DNA from: Cryptomeria japonica
Taxonomy: Eukaryota > Streptophyta > Pinopsida > Cupressales > Cupressaceae
Reading direction: 5' to 3'
Length of the DNA: 64,000 bases
Assembly (NCBI RefSeq): GCF_030272615.1
Contig: NC_081405.1
Span: 648,991,420 to 649,055,419, forward strand
Part shown: positions 1 to 11,823 of the stretch, piece by piece
Layout: every line of letters starts with the position of its first letter
Position numbering within the stretch: the stretch's first letter is position 1
Program-made: the position numbers and the translations under genes
Notes under the pieces: model-generated
Database searches by the model: none
Seen by the model: only the letters and a program-made list of their open reading frames with translations
Told to the model about the DNA's origin: nothing

Positions 1-13
1 AGGTTCACCAAAA
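1..13 (-). other. Candidate primer-binding site of the family-B copy
   Basis: Reverse complement reads TTTTGGTGAACC, directly after the LTR end TTTACA and equivalent to 54768-54780 in element B. The TGG start is what is expected opposite a tRNA CCA end. The priming tRNA was not identified. Confidence 0.6.
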
Positions 14-1254
14 TGTAAAGCGGAAAAAATCGAACCCTAGTTGCTCTCCCCTCTTCCAACTCCAAGGAGAGAGAAGGGAGGTTACTAGGGTTGACAGTTT
101 TCACTTAGGGGAGACTTTACATTCAAAAGAGGGGTTGAAATCCATAAGATCCAATCCCACGCAATGCAAGATTGGATTCTAAATGAGTTTCAAGGGTTAA
201 GACAGCAAGGCTACCCTCTTTTGTAAAGAATGTAGATAGAAAGATCAAGCTAGGAATGCATAGAAAGTGAGAAAGATTCACTTATAAACTGAGATAGGGA
301 TATAGGATGAAGCTGCGGACTTGGAATTAGTAGTAAAATGTCGATACGGCGCTGTCCTGCAAATTTGAGCAAAAGTTGACGGGACGATGGCGCCCAGCGT
401 GCACACGGTCCTCCGAAAAATCCGCGAAACGAAGGGGGATCGGTTCGTCTCTGCACAAGGATTCCAGATCTTCAATTACAGCCGCGTACCTGCAACCTAC
501 ACACAGAAAAGCGAAGACGATTGGGGGGTTAGGGATTAGGGGTTTGCCTTTAGGTCAAACCCCGATTTTGGAATTAACCAAGAAATGAGAAATGCTGTAA
601 GTGTAAATGATTGTAATGTAAAACAAGTACTAGTACCTTGTTGTAAGGATGTTTGTATCCTTATGTGCGAAGGTATAGATGTTGTTGTTTGTTGTATTGT
701 TGTATGTTGTAGTATGTGATCTCCTCTTCAATGGTTGAATCCTTATCTTGAATGCAACACTTAGCCTTGAATGGAGACTTAGAATGATCAATTGCTTGAA
801 GGAATGTTTGAATGCTTGAATGCTTGAGTATCGTTTCCACGCTTATACACATATGTCCTTCTTTCATCTACCAAAATGGGAGAGAAAAGGTAGTTTATAT
901 ACTTGTCAATTAGGGCTGATAGACTGATTTTCCCAACCTTAGGCCGACCAGGAAATGTTATTTTCCAGTTTGCAAACAAAAAGACCCGAAGCCCCATAGG
1001 AGACCGGGCCCAAAATAGGGCCAGGGACTAGGGCACTGGGCGCCATGGTCCTGGGGGACCAGGGCACTGGGCGCTCTGGTCCCACCTCCCGAGACAGGAG
1101 GGTGCAAGGAGGATCAGGCCAGGGTGCTGGAAAAATGCAGTTTTTGGTGTCGTGGACAAGTTTTGGGGTCTCCATTCAGGTTCTGTGTTGCGTCGCCATC
1201 GTGAAGACCGAAATGCGGTCGAAATTGCAAGTGTCACAATTTTAGGACGCTACA
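14..1254 (-). repeat. 5' LTR of a family-B LTR retrotransposon (partial element)
   Basis: On the minus strand this runs from TGTAGCGTCC to TTTACA and matches, end to end, the two LTRs of the complete element B at 53551-54767 and 60105-61321. It is about 1241 bp against 1217 bp. The sequence to its left (1-13) is the reverse complement of TTTTGGTGAACC, the same primer-binding-site start that follows the 5' LTR of element B. The internal region therefore lies outside the window to the left, and this is the upstream LTR of a minus-strand copy. It sits inside the LINE reading frame that resumes at 1255. Confidence 0.88.
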
Positions 1255-1255
1255 A

Positions 1256-2602
1256 ATGTCAACACCTACTAAAATACCAACACAATTATGGGGTGATAAA
1301 GTCAAGGATTACATGCATAGTTCTGAGGGTGACTTAGGAAAAGAATGGCATTGGAAAGATTTGTCTACAACAGGCATGTTTGCTCAAGAGCAACAAAGAC
1401 TTAGACATGTGTTGAATCAGAGGAAGGTTTTCCTCACAGATAAGGAAGATAAGGTGATTTGGTGCGGGGCTAAGGATGGTAAATATTCAGTCAAACTAGG
1501 CTATCAACTTATAGAAGATAGGGAGGAGGCTCCTTCAAAAACATGGGCCCTTTTCTGGAGTAAAGAATGTCTCCCAAAAGCAGGTGCATTTGCTTGGTTA
1601 GCAGCAAAAGGCAGAATTTTAATAGGTGAAAGAAGGAAGAGGCTCGACTGGGTGGGACCATCAAAGTGTGTTATGTGCAATCAGTCAGAAGAATCAGCGG
1701 ACCATTTGCTCTTAACTTGTGTAGTAGCACAAAAATGCTGGTCTGATCTTCAGAGGAACCTAAACTGGCAGGGACCGCTTCAATGCTCCTTAAAAGAAGT
1801 TTTTGAGAGCTGGCCAAGACAACCAAGGAGGTCAACCCTCTCATGTGTTTGGAAAATAAGCCCATCTATAGTTGTATGGGAGATATGGAAGGAACGAAAT
1901 CGAAGAATATTTCAAGACAAGATAGAGGATGAGAGACGATTGTTATCTAGAATCAACAAAGCTATTGAAGAGGTGGTAGGATCATCAGCCTCACAATCCT
2001 CCTCATTATCCAACCCCTTCTCCTTAATGGACAGAAATATCCAAAAAGCATGGCCAGGAATCAAAATTAGACATGGATCAACATCAATGAGTAAGGGTAA
2101 AAAGGGAAACGTAGAGAAGGTCCAATGGAAACCACCTGAGAAGGGATGGATTAAAGTAAATTTTGATGGAGCAGCGCAACAATCTGGTCAGCTAGCAGGG
2201 GCTGGATTTGCATTATGGGATGACAATGGAGATCTTTTAAAATATGGAGCTAAAAGGCTTCGGAAGAGCACCAACAATGAGGCAGAAGCCCAAGCAACGC
2301 TATTGGGTATAGAATTAGCAAAAAAAGAAGGGGTTAGAAACCTTCATTTAGAAGGGGATTCCTTAATCATAATTCAAGCAATTATGAATGGGGAGATACG
2401 TGCTTGGCATCTTCAAGGTCTCTTAGCAGTAATATTAGAAGAACTTAATTATTTTGAAAAATTCAAAATCAGTCATATTAGAAGGGCGGGCAATCAAACT
2501 GCGAACAGTTTATCCAAATGGGCCTTGTCTTTCGAAGCCGAAGATGTATCGAAAGTGGACGACTTTCAAGGATTATCACTTTTGGGGGAGGTGACAGGAT
2601 AA
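1256..2602 (+). pseudogene. LINE ORF2 C-terminus: zf-RVT and RNase H
   Basis: Open for 448 codons without a stop. The reading frame enters from the left LTR, so the ATG at 1259 region is not the true start. Residues about 60-170 match the zinc-binding domain found after plant LINE reverse transcriptases (CVMC, then H and C in the segment DHLLLTC). Residues about 295-440 form an RNase H-like domain: NFDGA, NNEAEAQ and LEGDS carry the first three acidic residues. The last motif reads TANSLSK where the family normally has an Asp before Ser/Ala, so the fourth acidic residue appears changed to Asn. The protein would degrade the RNA of the RNA-DNA hybrid during target-primed reverse transcription. 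Endonuclease and RT are missing. Confidence 0.85.
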
Positions 2603-2618
2603 TGATTGGTGAGAGGGG

Positions 2619-3582
2619 TTGGGAGGAGTGGTGTTAGTGGGATGGTGTCAATTCCAAATGAGACTCTATGTGCGAAAAGGCCGAAGAGAAAGCTCACACG
2701 GGGGAAGCTCTGTAGTTCCAACAAAAACACAAAAAGTAAAGCTCAAAATGGCGGCCAATCGGGAGAGTAACAATAATGATGCGCGACTCCTCAGCACACT
2801 TGAAATAACATCAGTAGTTGGATGGAGTAAGTGGAGTTTAAATGCGTTTGATAGGGCTTTTCAAGAGACAAACGTGCGAAGGCATTATCAGATGGATGGC
2901 GTGCAACGCTCATAAATAGGGTATATGAGTGTTATAAACCAAGAGTTGTAGTGTTTGTAGCGATTGTGGAGAAATATACAAAGTTTAGAGAAATTGAGAA
3001 GAGGCATCCGAGAAGGAAGAAGGGTAAGGAGTTGCCAACACGGAAGCGACTTTTACAGTCACCACCAAAAAACAACAAAAAGGCTTTAAAGGGGCTGTGA
3101 GCAGGGATAGAATGGCAGGGCTTCTCCGATTTAAGGAGGAGGAAATGATAAACACTGTGCTGAAGGTGGTTGGCCCATTTTTTATGGAGAATGTGGCTCA
3201 CTGGAAGGTAAATTTAGATATCATCTCAATGGTGATAGCCTAGGGCTTAGAACTTGGAGAAGATATTGACATGGTGAAATGAGCAGCAACGTCAATTTTT
3301 GATGATGCTATGCTAGAAGGGCTCGATTCCATCCTGGAATGGGCTGTGCCAGGAGTAGGGTTCAACTACTCAGAAGGATTTGCAGAGGCCAAGGATGTTG
3401 AAGAGTTTGGATTGGTCCCCTTTGTTCGCTGGATAGGGAAAGCAGACAAAGAAGATTATGTGTTGGAAAGGGTGGGAGCATGGGAGAACCTGAAGAGGTT
3501 GATTCGGCAACATGAGATGGAAGAGAAGACATGGTTAAAGCATGGCCAAAGGCTCACCCTAAAGGTAGGCGCAAAGGAATGA
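2619..3582 (+). pseudogene. Decayed extra coding region downstream of LINE RNase H
   Basis: Open stretches at 2619-2915 and 3310-3582 are linked by open sequence in a neighbouring frame (about 2880-3102, rich in Lys and Arg). They suggest one broken reading frame after the ORF2 stop. The piece at 3310-3582 has an acidic, Trp-containing composition that looks protein-coding. No family is recognised. Its position parallels ORF3 of the full-length LINE at 26216-27550, but I see no clear similarity between the two. Confidence 0.35.
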
Positions 3583-4199
3583 GGAAGCGAAGGACATTCC
3601 AAGGCAATTGCAAGCAGAAGAAGAACCCCTTCGAATTTCCGACTGGAGGTTGGTGAAGGCGAGGGGATAGGTGGGTGCTTTTTTTATTAGTAATGGAAGC
3701 CGTTTTTAAAAAAATCAAATATGGATTATAAGTTTAACATTAACAATGTAAACCCGTTATGGGTCTGATTAGTAGATTTCGTTATCAATAATAGAATAAT
3801 ATATCATCCTATGGGTTTCGAGGGAGATGGTAAGGTGAGTGGTTTTTTGTTATTATGGTGGTGCTCTGGTTGTTAATGCCGGAAGTGTGAGGAACTTGTA
3901 GGTTTGTAAGCCTAATTATCAGGCTAACTGGACATATGAAAGCTAGATTTTTTGAAGATGTAAGAAATATATTATATAATGAAATAAAAAATATTATTAC
4001 CGACCAAAAAAAAAATAATAAAAAAAATAATATAAAATTTTAAAATATATTTTTGTTGTTTTTCATGCATTTTAGTGTGACAAACACTAAATGGAAAAAT
4101 AAGGTTATCAAATTGTTCTTGGGGAATGGACCCACTAGTTGTTCTAGAAGTGATAGCATTTGTTGATTTAATACACTTATTGATTTAATGTCCAATATT

Positions 4200-5500
4200 T
4201 TTTACAACATTGCACCCAATAGTTGTGACTTTTTATTTGGTTGTTTGGCCACCTTGACAAAAGCATGTTGATGTGGCAAAATTCTTTTTACATATTTCAA
4301 ATTTTAATTAATTTTTGAAATATTAACTTACACAAATTACTCAATCTACTAATGGAGGGTAGAGAGTTAGAAATTAGTTTCCTTAGACATGAGAGTGATT
4401 TGAGACAGAGTTTTCTTATAAAATTAAAATTAAATTCATGTGCAACATTAGTTTAACTCTTTTTTTTATGTCGCGTCCACTTTTTATTTGGTTGTTTGGC
4501 CACCTTCACAAAAGCATGTTGATGTGGCATCATATTTGATTATGTGACCCTAAAAATTAGATAGACTTGAAATTTCCAAGCAAGATTTTGAGAAGCCCGC
4601 AGTTATTCTAAAATTCTTTTTAGATATTTCAAATTTTAATTATTTTTTTAAAAATTAACTTACACAAATTACTCAATCTACTAATGGAGGGTAGAGAGTT
4701 AAAAATTAGTTTCCTTAGACATGAGAGTGATTTGAGACAAAGAGTTTTCTTCCTCTTTTATCTCTCTAATTGGCTAAGAGGAAATAAAATTAAAATTAAA
4801 TTCATGTGCAACATTAGTTTACTCTTTTTTTTTTTAAATTAAATTGAGTAAAATTAAATTCATGTGCAATAGTAGTTTACTCTTTTTAAAATTAAATCGA
4901 GTATGATATGGAATATCTCAAGCAATCTATTTTTTAACTTCATTTAACTAGAGAAAATTATGGACCTAACTTTATGATTGTTAAGTAAAAATAATAATAA
5001 AATGTTTTAGTAACACCTTGAGAAAAATTTCTAGTTCAATGTTGAGAAGAATTTCTAGTTCAATGTGATGCCTCATCAACTACACAAGTATCAATCTCCC
5101 TTTTCTACAAGTATCAGTCTCACTTTTTATTTGGTTGTTTGGCCACCTTGACAAAAGCATGATGTGCCATCATATTTGAGAAGCACCAATAATTCTAAAA
5201 TTCTTTTTACATATTTCAAATTTTAGTTATTTTTTGAAAAATTAACTTACACAAATTACTCAATCTACTAATGGAGGGTAAAGAGTTAGAAATTAGTTTC
5301 CTTAGACATGAGAGTGATTTGAGACAAAGAGTTTCTTCCTCTTTTATCTCTCTAATTGATTGAGAGAAATTAAAATTAAAATTAAATTCATGTGCAACAT
5401 TAGTTTACTCTTCTTTTTTTAGATTAAATTGAGTATAATATGAAATATCTCACTCAATCTTCTTTTTAACTCCATTTAACAGGAGAAAATTATGGACCTA
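4200..5500. repeat. Three imperfect direct repeats, AT-rich
   Basis: A segment starting CTTTTTATTTGGTTGTTTGG recurs near 4229, 4480 and 5123. Each copy is followed by ACTCAATCTACTAATGGAGG, then TTCCTTAGACATGAGAGTG, then an ATTCATGTGCAACATTAG segment. The middle copy holds a longer insert. The copies differ by small indels and substitutions. No ORF or terminal inverted repeat is evident; this may be a degraded non-autonomous element family or a local duplication. The adjacent stretch 4030-4200 shows nothing else. Confidence 0.7.
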
Positions 5501-6139
5501 ACTTTATGATTGTTAAAGTAAAAATAAATAAAATGTTCCTACGCTAGGAGGGGAAGAGACACCCAAACCTTGAGAGGTGGAGGTTAGGACAAAGGGGAAG
5601 ACCTCCCCTTCCCCCTTCGACAAACCACACCACACTCCAAGCAATACAATCATTAGGACTAAGAGAGAGATCAAGTGGAAGTGATTCAGCAGACAATAGA
5701 CTGTCGAAGCAGAGCACCTTGAGAAGAATTCCTAGTTCAATCGATGGTGTGTACCTACTCAACTTGCCCTCGAGCCACTTTTACCGCAGTACTATCATTT
5801 TTACTTTCGCTTCTATTATTTTAATTAAACAATTGAACATAAAACAAAACATTTTGCGCCAACTGAGTCAAATTTTTCTTTTATAGTTTTCGCTACTAAT
5901 TTTAACTTAGTACATACGAAGTCCAATTCAAAGTCTGAATCAGAACACTGAGAAAATGGTGATGAAAGTTGTCAAACTACATTGAAGTTTTCACCAACCT
6001 CTTATCAAAAAATAAAAAGAATAGTTTCACGTATTCGCCGTTGTTAAAGATTGAGACCTTCCTTCTCTGAAACAAAAAGGGTGCAAGCTTAAAAAACAGT
6101 ATTGCTACCCATGAATTGCCTGTCTGTGAGGTTGCAAGG
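5500..6139. other. 3' flank of the host gene, no gene seen
   Basis: Mostly AT-rich noncoding sequence. A 219-bp minus-strand open stretch at 5544-5762 has no recognisable motif and is probably chance. The part next to 6140 should contain the 3' untranslated region of the methyltransferase-like gene, but I could not fix its end. Confidence 0.5.
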
Positions 6140-8982
6140 TTAAAACCGAAGCCAACTTGGAAGGTTCAGATTTGGAAGTGGGATTCCAAACATCTTTCTT
6201 TCCCTCATTTCCCTTGGTACTACTCTTGGCATGACAAAATCATTTGCATGGGGTAGGGGCACTGTTGGGTCACTGGGAAATGTGGCCACTGGGACATTAA
6301 AATGTATCCCTGGAACCCCCATGAGTCTGTTATTATATGTGCTTTCAATCCTTTGTCTTTTAACATGCCTATATTCTTCTTCTTCTCCAAAATTTTCTAT
6401 CCTTAGTCTTTGTCTTTGAACACGCCTGTATTCTTCTTCTTCCCCAAAATTTTCTATCCTTAGTCTTTGAACATGCCTGTATTCTTCTTCTTCCCCAACA
6501 TTCTCATATCTGCGCTTGAGAGGTGAAAAAAGAGATTCCCTCCTCGTCAACAGGAGCTCCTTTTCAATAAAAGCACCATATGTGAGCATGAACATATAAG
6601 TCTTACACTGTCCCAGAGCAAAACTTTCATCAATTCGGGCTCCATCTCCCCTTTTGTTGTTGTAGCCTGGATAATCTCTTATCTTGAAGTCAACACACTG
6701 ACTGAGAAACAAACCACATTTCAATGCTTCTTCTGCCAGGTTCCACCTATCATATGGTTCCCCCCTCTTGTGGGTAACATGGATTTGCCCATTGTTGGCC
6801 AGCAGCATACTTGCACTCCTGAAGAACATACTCATTAAATCTCTGTGCTTCTTTAAAACCTCTGGGTCATTTTCCTTCCCCCAGAAGCCTGCATGAGGAA
6901 AGTTAAATACAATTCTATCAAAACATTTTCCTCTGAACTCCTCCAGCTGATCCATCCTGGTTGCATCCACCCCATGTAGCACACAAGCTCCACGTTCTTT
7001 CAAGTTGATGATTGAACTCATGGCTGATTTGTACAGCCTTATGACCTTCTCTGCATTGACAGTATTTGTCCATATGTTAGTACAAAAGGTTGTAACTTGT
7101 AAATCAAAAAACATGTGATATTCTGAATAAAACCCAGAAGAAGGCGTGAAAACAGGTCCATATTTATCTGAAAATGAAGCATGATAACAGGTTTAATACC
7201 CAAAAAGAATGCATGAATAAAAATATTATAGACCTTGGCTATCGAGAGATGTGGCAACAATGTTAGCTGCACGCTCAAGCCTTGTGGCTAAGGTAGAAGA
7301 GAATGAAAAGTCTCCTTCTCCAACTAACAGAATCCTGTGCAGGCTTGAATAGTGCATAAACCACTTCTCCCATAGGCGTTGGGGTCTCTGCAAGAATTTG
7401 AATCCATATAGACCTCTAGTTAATGAACCCACAAAGTTGTAAGCAACAATCTCCAGTACAGTTGGGCTAAAACCAGTAAGCAATCACAACAGCGGCCAGA
7501 AAAATATAGTGAATAATTCCATTATCCAAAAACAAGCATGAGCCCATGAAAATTAACTAACCTCCAATACATTAGTTAGGTAAACAATGACCAAATAAGC
7601 AATAAACAAATTAAGAAGCCAAACTATGTACTTCTTAGATTTCAAACCATTGTCAGTCGGCTGAACCTTCTGTATTGCCATTATACAATCAAATATTTTA
7701 ATTTATTCTCCATACATCAAAGAAGAACGTCAAAACATACTCCAGAAGAACAGTAAGTCGCAATGCACAATCACTGTATTTCTCAAATATGACCTAAATC
7801 ACACAAACAGCCCCAACATTAACTAGAACCCTGGGAGTCCTCTATCAAAAACAAGAATTCATTCTACATTTTAAAACACGTCTATGGGAGCTTTTACATG
7901 CTCAAAACACGCCTGCTTAAGCCAATTGACATTGCAATTGCATACCCAATACTTAAAAGATATTCCATATACCCAAGAAGACCCTTATAACATGTATCTT
8001 AAGCACAAAAAAAACCTAATACAAAAACCTTTCTCACTGTACTTCAAAGTCAGACCTCAAGGGCACCAACAACCTTACTACACAATCCCTTAATGCTATA
8101 TTTGTCTGTTCTTAAAAACCCTAAACAGAAATTTCAACACCACTATCAAATACCCTTTAAACTCTAAAAAATGCCCAAAACCCATAGATAACTAATTATT
8201 TTGAAATCTACAACAATGCCCAAAACATTCTAATTAGACAATTTCGCATAATTTCACTCTAAAATAATTAAAAAAATGAATGATGCCCTAGTCAAGCTAT
8301 TGTCATTGCAACCCAAACTTTCGGAATCATTCCATGTACCCAAGAAAACCCTCACAAATGTTTCCAAGCACAAAAAGCACTAACGCACAACCATTCATTA
8401 CTTAATTTCTTAAATGTCTGAACTAAATTGCACAAACCACCCTAATACTTAAGGGTGCCCAGAATCCATCCAAATTTCAATGTACTGTAATCTACAGCTA
8501 GGTAACAATTGAACAAATTCTCAATACCCTAAAACCCCTAAATCAAAATTCTCTGTATTCGCCCAAATCCTATGTATAATCAAAGACGTTCACCCAAATT
8601 ACAATACACCACCCCACCCTAATGCTCAAAGGTGCCCGGAATCCACAGAAATTTTAATCTACTGTAATCTCTCGCCTGAAAAACAATCGAACAATATTCT
8701 TAATACCCAAAAACCCCTAAATCAAATCTCAATAAATCCACCCAAATTCTATAAACTAATATACTCACTCAAATTTGAATAATCCAACCCAAATGAAGCG
8801 CGACCATGACAATCTCAATACCCACCAAACCTGAAACCAAAATTCATGCATACAATCACACACCCACATTTTAAGAAACAAATTTGTACCTGCTCAAGCT
8901 CTTCTCTGTGCATTTCACCATGATGGGTTCTCCCATATGGAGTATGCAGCTCCATTAGGGTGCCAAAGAAAGCGGTTGCCAT
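6140..8982 (-). CDS. BMT5-like (DUF2431) rRNA uridine-N3-methyltransferase-like protein, three exons
   Basis: Coding exons on the minus strand: 8982-8890 (31 codons), 7387-7234, and 7050-6140, joined by GT-AG introns in matching phase to give 385 residues. Seen in the protein: GEGDFSFS (residues 54-61, S-adenosylmethionine-binding glycine motif), FDRIVFNFPHAGF (126-138), IHVTHK (172-177) and YNNKRGDG (212-219). These are the hallmark motifs of the DUF2431/BMT5-like family, whose yeast founder methylates a uridine of 25S rRNA; the plant function is inferred. Exon 3 was started at 7050 because that acceptor (AATGCAG) gives a gap-free match to the family; another acceptor upstream would add about 21 residues. 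Residues 265-317 form three 17-19-residue acidic/basic repeats containing GEEEEYR. No stop or frameshift interrupts the frame, so it is probably functional. It is the only intact non-transposon gene here. Confidence 0.85.
7388..8889 (-). other. Intron 1 of the BMT5-like gene, with degenerate internal repeats
   Basis: About 1.5 kb, no coding sequence. Blocks around 7740-8090 and 8280-8480 resemble each other, and blocks 8440-8600 and 8620-8780 share a run of CTGTAATCT ... AACAATYGAACAA ... AAAACCCCTAAATCAAA. They look like degenerate tandem duplications inside the intron. Confidence 0.6.
8890..8982 (-). other. Exon 1 of the BMT5-like gene
   Basis: ATG at 8982 begins MATAFFGTLMELHTPYGRTH; the exon ends at Q31 with donor CAG/GTACAAA at 8890/8889. 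The short N-terminus followed by a Trp-containing exon 2 is typical of plant members. The phase is 0, matching the acceptor TTCTTGCAG before 7387. Confidence 0.75.
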
Positions 8983-9063
8983 TGCGAAGAATTATAAGAG
9001 TTTCCCACCACAGTAACGCCAACTCCCGCTAATAACACTAGTTATAATCTAGCGGCTTCTACA

Positions 9064-9071
9064 TATTTATA
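9064..9071 (-). promoter_or_regulatory. TATA box of the BMT5-like gene
   Basis: Minus strand reads CTATAAATATG about 82-90 bp upstream of the ATG at 8982, a normal spacing for a plant TATA box with a short 5' leader. Confidence 0.6.
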
Positions 9072-9099
9072 GAAACTGATATTATTCTTTATTAATTTT

Positions 9100-9958
9100 C
9101 ATGTCTTAATTGTAGAGCTATTTCCCCGTAATGCCACCTGGCACACCTGGTCTTGTCGATCTTTCCACGTCAGATTCCAGAAACAGCATTTCCCAATAAC
9201 TCGGGAGGCCAGGTCTGTCGGAAACCAATTGATCGTGCCTTGATACTTATCTTATAGGGAAACAACACGCAACGGCTATAAATTTTTACCGTTTAAATAC
9301 TTGTACAATTTGAATTCAAAAACTTTTGTGGACGTTATCATCAAGGACAGGAAGAAAATGAACAACAATCCCTGGTTAATGGGGTTTGGTTAGTGTCCCA
9401 AAAAATAATGAAGGACCTCAAAACATATCAGCTGTATTAGGTTTTTAATTTTTATTTCATAAGAAAATTTAATAATAATAAAAGAAATGTGGTTGTAATG
9501 TGAGATCATTGTTTTATGGTCGGAAGGAATTTAGAAATATATCATATATCAAAAAAAAATTCAAAATTAAATTATACATTTGAAAAAATATTCTATGTAT
9601 ATAATTGTGAGGATTTGGGAGGTTAGGCTAGCAATCTGAAGCTTAGCTCTTTTAGAAGACGAACCTCTTATATTTGTTGATATTGTTTTTTTAATAAATT
9701 AGTAGATTGGTCTATCGAAAAGACAATGTAAAACTATATTGAATATGAAATCTAATTGAAATACAAGTGAAGATTGCAAGAAAGTTGTTTGGCATGTTCT
9801 AATTCAAAGGTGAACATAAAATTAATTTAAAAGTATAATTTACAAAAAAAAATATTATACAATATAAATGCAATTGTTCAATCATTGTTAATTGTAATGT
9901 TTGTATAAGTTTTGACCTACAATTGTCATGCCCACATTTGAACTCTAGTGAACAATGG
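9100..9958. other. Intergenic, no gene seen
   Basis: AT-rich upstream sequence of the host gene. No ORF, repeat pair or element end could be supported. Confidence 0.5.
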
Positions 9959-10617
9959 TGTTGGGAAATTAGGTGTTATACAGTTTGCATAATAATGTTT
10001 ATAATTGTAATATTTTATTTATTATATAAGTTGCAAATAGACGTGTAATGTGTAGAGATTCTCATAGAATATTCTTGGGGCCATTTGATAAGTTGTATCA
10101 TAACATTGGCATATTATATGGTACAATTATTTAATATTGGAGAAAGTAAACTATTAAAGTGCCCAATATTAGATGTGGGGTCAATGGGTAAGTAGCTCAT
10201 GGTTTTAACACATAGTTTTGATGTAATACCATTGGTGGTTTTGAGGGAGCTCGACTCTATAAAAGAAACCATAAGTTAGTTGTTTAAGGTTAGCCAAGTT
10301 TAGCATTTGTGGAGGTTGGAAGAATGAGATGGGATGTGTGGTTACATGCTTGTTCAAATGGATTGCTTGTTGATGGTTCGGGTTTCAAAAGATTTCATAT
10401 AATATTTGTAATGTTGCATTACTGATAATACATGGATGATAGATGCTTTTGGACATTGGATTTTTCTCTCATAAGAGTTTTTTCAAGGTATATCTTGTGT
10501 TATCTTTCATGGGTATGTTGTCTATTCTTTGCATATGGATTCTAAGTGTTTATTTATTTGATTTCTCATTTGGGTTATGTGCAAATTGTCATATATATGG
10601 TTGCGGGTTTCCTTTCA
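9959..10617 (+). repeat. Copia-like LTR (5' end of a truncated element)
   Basis: Starts TGTTGGGAAATTAGG and ends CCTTTCA (TG...CA). A TATA-like CTCTATAAAAG lies at about 10255-10265 in a plausible promoter position. It is followed directly by an initiator-Met-type primer site. No second LTR was found in the window, so the left boundary rests on sequence signature only. Confidence 0.55.
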
Positions 10618-10618
10618 T

Positions 10619-10634
10619 TTGGTATTAGAGCCAT
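10619..10634 (+). other. tRNA-iMet-type primer-binding site
   Basis: TTGGTATTAGAGCCATGG matches, with one change, the TGGTATCAGAGC primer site used by most plant Copia elements, immediately after the LTR end. Confidence 0.6.
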
Positions 10635-10639
10635 GGTTA

Positions 10640-11339
10640 TGGTGTTTATAACCCTAGGAGTTGAATCTATGAAATGCATGAAAGAATTAAAAACAAGGCA
10701 AGATATGCGAGTTTTGTAGGTTGTTTATTGCAGATCTATGGCTTTTAGGTTTGTTGTTATAATGGTTGTTTGCAGATTTGGAGTTAGAAAAATAATAGGT
10801 CGAATGCGTTTCTTGGTTTTGCTTTCACATGAGAGTTTTTTTTTTTGTGTGTGTGGGGGGGTGAAGTTTGCATAAATAACCCAATGGCTAAGAATGGACC
10901 TCACCGTTGGATCCAATTTTAGGCGAGAAATGATGATTGATATAAAATTTGACCCCTTTTGTTTACAGTTGAAAAAAAGAAAAAAAATGGTTTTGACAAT
11001 TGGCAACTGTCAAATTTAATGTCGCAGTGTGCAGAAATTTTTAAAAAAAATTATCCCATCGATTAAAAAAATATCTTGCAATATTCGAAAAAAAAAATAT
11101 TATTAGTGGTCGGGAATTTAAAAAATGAAATGAAAAAAATATAATTTTGCAAGTGGAGGGTCCGCAAGCCACCCCCATTTGCAACGACCATTGTAATGTA
11201 CCACTTGTCTGTAGTGGTACCTTGCAATGCCATTGTCGGAAGGGGCACCACCTATAAGTCCCACCTAGTGGTACTAACCTCGCCATTGGTGGGCTATTAA
11301 AATCGTCGACCCTTGTGCACATAAAGTTATGTCAGCTCA
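10640..11339. other. Remnant leader and spacer, no gene
   Basis: Probably the decayed leader of the Copia-like element near its primer site (about 10860-10960 reads like a retroelement leader), then AT-rich sequence. A short perfect hairpin at 11198-11220 (arms GTACCACT and AGTGGTAC, 7-nt loop) is the only structure seen. Confidence 0.4.
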
Positions 11340-11823
11340 CCTCAGGGCTAACTCGGTCTTTCTTGTTTTTCCACCAACCAGTAGCTTCTCTTGTTAGTTA
11401 GTAAGCTCTCCATACAACTTTCATGTTCTCAGTGTAGTCACGAATCTCAAAATACATTTCCATCTCGATCAGCCACGCTTCGACATCGTCTCTTAACACT
11501 AAACCATCATACTTAGGTGGCTTGACCTTTTTCATGCCGTCAATAATGACACTACACTCATGTTCCATTTTCCTAGTTTGAGTATGAGATTCCCTCCCTC
11601 CCCCTAGTATGTTCACTTTGGGTAGTGTGCTCTTGTCTACTATAACAGTCTCTAAACTAAGACTCTTGCTTCTCATCTCTTTTTTCATTCCAACCCTCTA
11701 GTTGCTACTTTAGGTTTTGGAGCCTGATCTAGGTGTCTTGCATCATGTAAAGAAGTTGATCAAGTTTAGCCATCAGAGACTCTAATGGTCCAGATCCTTT
11801 GTCGCTATCTTGCATGTTGGTCA
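11340..11823 (-). pseudogene. Retrotransposon gag fragment
   Basis: Minus-strand open stretch 11688-11398 contains PPKYDGL, then EAWLIEMEMYFE, and ENMKVVWRAY, the capsid-region pattern of Retrotrans_gag. It is followed past a stop by LTREATGWWKNK. Upstream (to 11823) a MAKLDQLL segment resembles gag N-termini. No LTR or pol is attached, so it is an orphan scrap. Confidence 0.65.

Larger units (their letters stand above)
1255..4030 (+). mobile_element. L1-type LINE, 3' portion with poly(A) tail
   Basis: A LINE truncated on its left by the family-B insertion. It holds the end of ORF2 (zinc-binding RVT domain and RNase H, 1255-2602), a long 3' region with decayed coding sequence (2603-3582) and an AT-rich tail ending in TACCGACC followed by A-runs near 4006-4030, the usual end of plant L1 elements. 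The 5' half of the LINE should lie beyond the LTR element, outside the window. Confidence 0.85.

Noticed and set aside
1045-1245. ORFs within the family-B LTR as genes
   Set aside because: They recur in each LTR copy by sequence identity and are broken differently; LTR sequence is noncoding.
5544-5762. 72-codon minus-strand ORF as a small gene
   Set aside because: No recognisable domain, promoter or homologous copy in the window.
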